Assembly: GCA_015658765.1 (NCBI GenBank)
Contig: DQOE01000025.1
Span: 1 to 7,906 of the forward strand
Reading direction: 5' to 3'
Length of the DNA stretch: 7,906 nt
Origin: Verrucomicrobiota bacterium
Lineage (GTDB): Bacteria; Verrucomicrobiota; Verrucomicrobiia; Limisphaerales; UBA1096
Position numbers and translations under genes: made by a program. Positions 5,630 to 7,906 of this stretch are shown one piece after another. The notes beneath the pieces are model-generated. The model saw only the letters and a list, made by a program, of their open reading frames with translations, did no database searches and was not told the origin of the DNA. Within the stretch, counting starts at the first letter, position 1. Each line of letters starts with the position of its first letter.

Positions 5630-6592
5630 ATGAGGGGGGAAACGAGACGCACCATCGCCGCCTGTTGGCTGGCGGTGTCACTTGGCTTGGCGAACGCCAC
5701 CGCGCTTGGCCAGGCGCGGACGGTGTACTACAGCGGCTTCGAGCCGGGGCAGGATTACGACGCGGAGTACACCCTCATCGACCAGGATGGCTGGCAGGGG
5801 GAAGGCACCGGTGGCAACGGCCTGGTTGAGGATGATTTCGAGGGCCTGGGCCAGCAGGGCTATATCGGGTATTGGCCACCGGAGGAGGACGGCGAGACGT
5901 TCACCAGCCTTTGGCGACCGGTCGAGGGGATCGATCCCGAGGAAACAAAGGTCACTTTCACGGTGCTCATGATGATTATCGCCTCCACCAACGGCCAGCG
6001 GGACGACTTCCGCTGGGCCGTTTACAACGACAAGGGCCAGCGGTTGGTGACGTTGGATTTTGACGGCGAGACGAAAAACATCAACTACGCCCTCGATGAC
6101 AACATTTTTTTGCCCACGGGATACAGCTTTGAAAACGAGGCACTCTACGAGTTAAAATTCGTCATGGACTTCGCCGCCAACAACTGGTCGGTGTCCGTCG
6201 GTGACGAGGTGCTCTTGAACAGCAAGACACTTACCACAACCGGGGCCAGCCTGACCTTCGGCGACCTCGGCCCACTCTGGGTCTATCGCAAACCCGAGAC
6301 CCCGGGCAACAACTACATGGTCTTCGACGAGTACGAACTCACGGTGGAAACCAGCGCCGAGCCGGTCGAGACCCCGCCCACCCTCGCGTGGACCGGCTGG
6401 ACGGATGACGGCCGCGCCATGCTGCAACTGGGAGGCGACGCCACGACCGACTACACCGTCGAGGTTTCCGGCGACCTGAAAACCTGGATCCCGCTCCAGA
6501 CCGCCAAGCCGGGCGACACGTGGAAGGAAATCGCCGACGCCGAAGCCCCCGACTACGAGCAGCGCTTTTACCGCGCACGCACCGCCGACTGA
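5630..6592 (+). CDS. Secreted lectin-like beta-sandwich protein with verrucomicrobial C-terminal module
   Basis: A 320-residue protein. The signal peptide has Arg residues in its n-region, a hydrophobic core (AACWLAVSLGLANATAL) and a predicted cleavage after GQA at residue 29. Residues 31-240 look like one large concanavalin/LamG-like beta-sandwich: YYSGFEPG at the front, FTVLMMIIAST and FRWAVYNDKGQRLVTLDF in the middle, ALYELKFVMDFAANNWSVSVG, and VFDEYELTVE at the end. Residues 250-320 (TDYTVEVSGDLKTWIPLQ ... QRFYRARTAD) match a C-terminal module frequent in secreted Verrucomicrobia proteins. No catalytic motif was found, so carbohydrate binding or adhesion is the best guess. It starts 24 bp after the lipoprotein gene; AGGA abuts the ATG, too close for a normal ribosome site, so translation may depend on coupling. 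Confidence 0.8.
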   Translation: MRGETRRTIAACWLAVSLGLANATALGQARTVYYSGFEPGQDYDAEYTLIDQDGWQGEGTGGNGLVEDDFEGLGQQGYIGYWPPEEDGETFTSLWRPVEGIDPEETKVTFTVLMMIIASTNGQRDDFRWAVYNDKGQRLVTLDFDGETKNINYALDDNIFLPTGYSFENEALYELKFVMDFAANNWSVSVGDEVLLNSKTLTTTGASLTFGDLGPLWVYRKPETPGNNYMVFDEYELTVETSAEPVETPPTLAWTGWTDDGRAMLQLGGDATTDYTVEVSGDLKTWIPLQTAKPGDTWKEIADAEAPDYEQRFYRARTAD

Positions 6593-6618
6593 TTTGGCCC
6601 GGCGCCGCGCTTGAATAC

Positions 6619-6645
6619 GGCCGCGCGTCCAATGCGGCCTTGTTT
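6619..6645 (+). terminator. Possible weak intrinsic terminator after the lectin-like gene
   Basis: GGCCGC (6619-6624) pairs with GCGGCC (6634-6639) across a 9-base loop and is followed by TTGTTT. The stem is only 6 bp and the T-tract is interrupted, so it may be weak. Its tail overlaps the -35 of the next promoter. Confidence 0.4.
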
Positions 6646-6672
6646 GACTTCGGGGGTGGGCTTCAGTAAAAT
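6644..6672 (+). promoter_or_regulatory. Sigma70-type promoter for the cytochrome c/DJ-1 unit
   Basis: TTGACT (6644-6649) and TAAAAT (6667-6672) are separated by exactly 17 bp; each box differs from the consensus at one position. Transcription would start near 6679, giving a leader of about 50 bases before the ATG at 6729. Confidence 0.65.
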
Positions 6673-6683
6673 TCCCGCCCATC

Positions 6684-6695
6684 GCGCTTAAGCGC
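6684..6695. promoter_or_regulatory. Perfect 12-bp palindrome GCGCTTAAGCGC just downstream of the predicted transcription start
   Basis: This two-fold symmetric site lies 11-22 bp after the -10 box, where a bound dimeric repressor would block transcription. A 4-bp hairpin (CCCT-CGA-AGGG, 6695-6705) follows at once, so the palindrome could also act as leader RNA structure. No known operator is recognised. Confidence 0.35.
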
Positions 6696-6714
6696 CCTCG
6701 AAGGGAAACCGCAA

Positions 6715-6719
6715 AAGGA
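6715..6719 (+). promoter_or_regulatory. Shine-Dalgarno site AAGGA for the cytochrome gene
   Basis: AAGGA sits 9 bases before the ATG at 6729. It is the only convincing ribosome binding site in the window and it fixes this start. Confidence 0.75.
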
Positions 6720-6728
6720 TTTTTTACC

Positions 6729-7178
6729 ATGTTGAAATACATCGCACCATTCATGCTCGTAGGTGGGTTTGCCGCGTCGCAATACGCGAACGCCGAGCCC
6801 GTGGAGATTGATGACCTCAAGGCCCAGATGGCGAGCCTGACGGCTAAGTTGCCTGCCATGGCCAAAAAAACGGTTAGCTACTCGAAGGACATCAAGCCGT
6901 TGTTCGAGAAGACCTGTCTAAACTGTCACGGGCCGAAGAAGCGCCCCAAGGGCAAGTTTCGCATTGACACCCGCGAACTGGCGCTCAAGGGCGGCTCCGA
7001 GGGCGTGGCGATCATCCCCGGCAAAAGCGACAAGAGCCCCCTGACCTACTACATCGCCTATCAGGTGCTTGACTACGAGATGCCGCCGGAAGGCAAAAAA
7101 GATTATCCAAAGCTGACCAAGGAACAGGTCGGCCTCGTACGCGCCTGGATCGACCAGGGCGTGAAGTACGACAACTAA
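6729..7178 (+). CDS. Secreted Planctomycete-type cytochrome c (PSCyt1-like), monohaem
   Basis: A 149-residue protein. A signal peptide (MLKYIAPFMLVGGFAASQYA, cleavage after NA at residue 22) exports it, as needed for haem attachment outside the cytoplasm. A short helical stretch (24-47) leads to the cytochrome domain: VSYSKDIKPLFEKTCLNCHG contains the CxxCH haem site (Cys63, Cys66, His67), and DYEMPPEGK supplies Met118 as the likely second haem ligand. The end (LTKEQVGLVRAWIDQGV) is the typical closing helix. The pattern fits the 'Planctomycete cytochrome C' family. Most such domains are fused to DUF1549/DUF1553 or other large domains; this one stands alone. Its redox partner is unknown. It has its own promoter and ribosome site, and the DJ-1/PfpI gene follows after 15 bp. 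Confidence 0.88.
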   Translation: MLKYIAPFMLVGGFAASQYANAEPVEIDDLKAQMASLTAKLPAMAKKTVSYSKDIKPLFEKTCLNCHGPKKRPKGKFRIDTRELALKGGSEGVAIIPGKSDKSPLTYYIAYQVLDYEMPPEGKKDYPKLTKEQVGLVRAWIDQGVKYDN

Positions 7179-7193
7179 TTCCGCCGCCGACCG

Positions 7194-7754
7194 ATGGCGC
7201 GCCGCAAAAAAATCCTGATTGTTACCGATGATTCGGGGGAGTCGTACGAGATTCTCCACGCCAAGCATCGCTTTGAGGAGGCAGGCTGGACGGCGAACAT
7301 CGGAGCCTCTAAAAAGAAGCGGCTGCACGGCGTCATTCACGATTTCGAGCCGGGCTGGAACACCTATATTGAGCGGCCCGGCTACCTGATCGAGGCGGAC
7401 GTCGCCATCAGTCAGGTCAAGCCGGCAAGTTACGACGCCATCCTGCTGATCGGCGGCCGCGCACCGGAGTTTCTCCGGCACAACGCCAGGCTGCTGAAGC
7501 TCGTTCGGGCGTTCGACGAGCAGGGCAAATGGATTTTCTCCATCTGCCACGGCATCCAGATTCTGATCGCCGCCGGCATTGCCGGAGGCCGCAGGCTCAC
7601 CAGCTACTGCAACATCCGGTTCGAGGTCGAGCAGGCCGGCGCCAAGTGGGTGAACAAACAAAGCGTGGTCGATGGCAACTTCATCACCGCGCAAACATGG
7701 GAGAGTCACCCCGATTTTTACCGCGATATCTTCAAACAGCTCCGCAAGGGCTGA
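7194..7754 (+). CDS. DJ-1/PfpI family protein (class I glutamine amidotransferase-like fold)
   Basis: A 186-residue cytoplasmic protein that covers the whole family length. It opens with a beta strand (KKILIVTDD) and the GESYE segment, whose Glu16 corresponds to the conserved active-site acidic residue. A second strand ends in AILLIGGRAPEFL. The nucleophile elbow SICHGIQIL carries Cys118 followed by His119, as in PfpI and YhbO-type proteins. The segment RRLTSYCNIRFEVEQAGAKWV and the closing TAQTWESHPDFYRDIFKQL are also typical. Members act as proteases, glyoxalases/deglycases or stress chaperones; which applies here cannot be decided. The start is 15 bp after the cytochrome stop with no Shine-Dalgarno sequence (CCGCCGCCGACCG precedes the ATG), so it is probably translated from the shared transcript. 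An A7 run lies at codons 5-7. Confidence 0.88.
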   Translation: MARRKKILIVTDDSGESYEILHAKHRFEEAGWTANIGASKKKRLHGVIHDFEPGWNTYIERPGYLIEADVAISQVKPASYDAILLIGGRAPEFLRHNARLLKLVRAFDEQGKWIFSICHGIQILIAAGIAGGRRLTSYCNIRFEVEQAGAKWVNKQSVVDGNFITAQTWESHPDFYRDIFKQLRKG

Positions 7755-7777
7755 ATCGACACGGCTCTTTTCATGCA

Positions 7778-7809
7778 CCCCGGCCTCGACATTCGGGCCG
7801 GGGTTTTTT
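7778..7809 (+). terminator. Strong intrinsic terminator after the DJ-1/PfpI gene
   Basis: CCCCGGCC (7778-7785) pairs perfectly with GGCCGGGG (7796-7803). Inside, CGA (7787-7789) pairs with TCG (7793-7795) after a one-base T bulge, leaving a CAT loop. Six T residues (7804-7809) follow. It ends the cytochrome/DJ-1 transcript 23 bp after the stop codon. Confidence 0.9.
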
Positions 7810-7821
7810 ATTGCAGAGCGA

Positions 7822-7906
7822 GTGGGCATCACGTCGCAACAACTCGCCGCCATGCAGCAGCGCCTCGCCAGCGGCAGCGCCGATGCCCAGACCGCACACG
7901 CCAAGC
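7822..7906 (+). CDS. Possible start of a further gene (runs off right edge)
   Basis: From a GTG at 7822 the frame is open to the window edge (28 codons) and encodes a helix-like, Gln/Ala-rich start: GITSQQLAAMQQRLASG. The amino-acid pattern looks coding, but there is no clear ribosome site and only 12 bp separate it from the terminator, leaving little room for a promoter. An internal ATG at 7852 is an alternative start. No family can be named from so few residues. Confidence 0.3.
   Translation, partial: MGITSQQLAAMQQRLASGSADAQTAHAK

Noticed and set aside
5202..5633. Alternative plus-strand frames within the lipoprotein tail (136-143 codons)
   Set aside because: They come from the repetitive GC-rich tail; the main frame continues without a break to its stop at 5605.
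6918..7904. Minus-strand open frame (328 codons) opposite the cytochrome and DJ-1/PfpI genes
   Set aside because: The plus strand has a CxxCH motif, a DJ-1 nucleophile elbow, a promoter and a terminator in the right order; the antisense frame crosses the terminator hairpin.

Overview
The window looks like a piece of a Verrucomicrobiota (or closely related PVC-superphylum) genome. The evidence is indirect. It is GC-rich, it encodes a stand-alone Planctomycete-type cytochrome c (PSCyt1-like), a DUF6600-type tryptophan-rich surface lipoprotein and a secreted protein with the C-terminal 'YTVE.S.DL.TW ... FYRA' module common in Verrucomicrobia, and most genes lack a clear Shine-Dalgarno sequence. 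No rRNA, tRNA, CRISPR array, transposase or phage gene was seen.

Left block, minus strand (about 3283 down to 1): four genes run in the same direction. In transcription order they are a small secreted protein of unknown function (2765-3283), a membrane-anchored SGNH/GDSL-type protein with C-terminal TPR repeats (713-2749), a 50-residue DUF5989 membrane peptide (315-467) and the N-terminal third or less of a NodU/CmcH-type O-carbamoyltransferase that runs off the left edge (1-304). The last three are the kind of set found with surface-glycan or natural-product O-carbamoylation. A 133-bp inverted-repeat element of the 'CCCTCTCCC' type (549-681) lies in the only sizeable gap of this block.

Right block, plus strand (3464 to about 7754): first a two-gene unit encoding a large envelope lipoprotein (helical domain, DUF6600 region, long Ser/Pro/Arg tail; 3464-5605) and a secreted lectin-like beta-sandwich protein (5630-6592). 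After a 136-bp gap with a convincing sigma70-type promoter, a second two-gene unit encodes a secreted monohaem cytochrome c (6729-7178) and a cytoplasmic DJ-1/PfpI-family protein (7194-7754), closed by a strong intrinsic terminator (7778-7809). A possible new reading frame begins just before the right edge.

The most unusual signal is not a gene. The heptamer GCCAAGC (or GCTTGGC) occurs 25 times on the two strands, in coding and non-coding DNA and in several reading frames, against roughly one or two expected from base composition. One intergenic copy is a perfect head-to-head palindrome. This resembles a genome-wide signal word (DNA-uptake-like, recombination or modification site) and deserves a genome-scale count.
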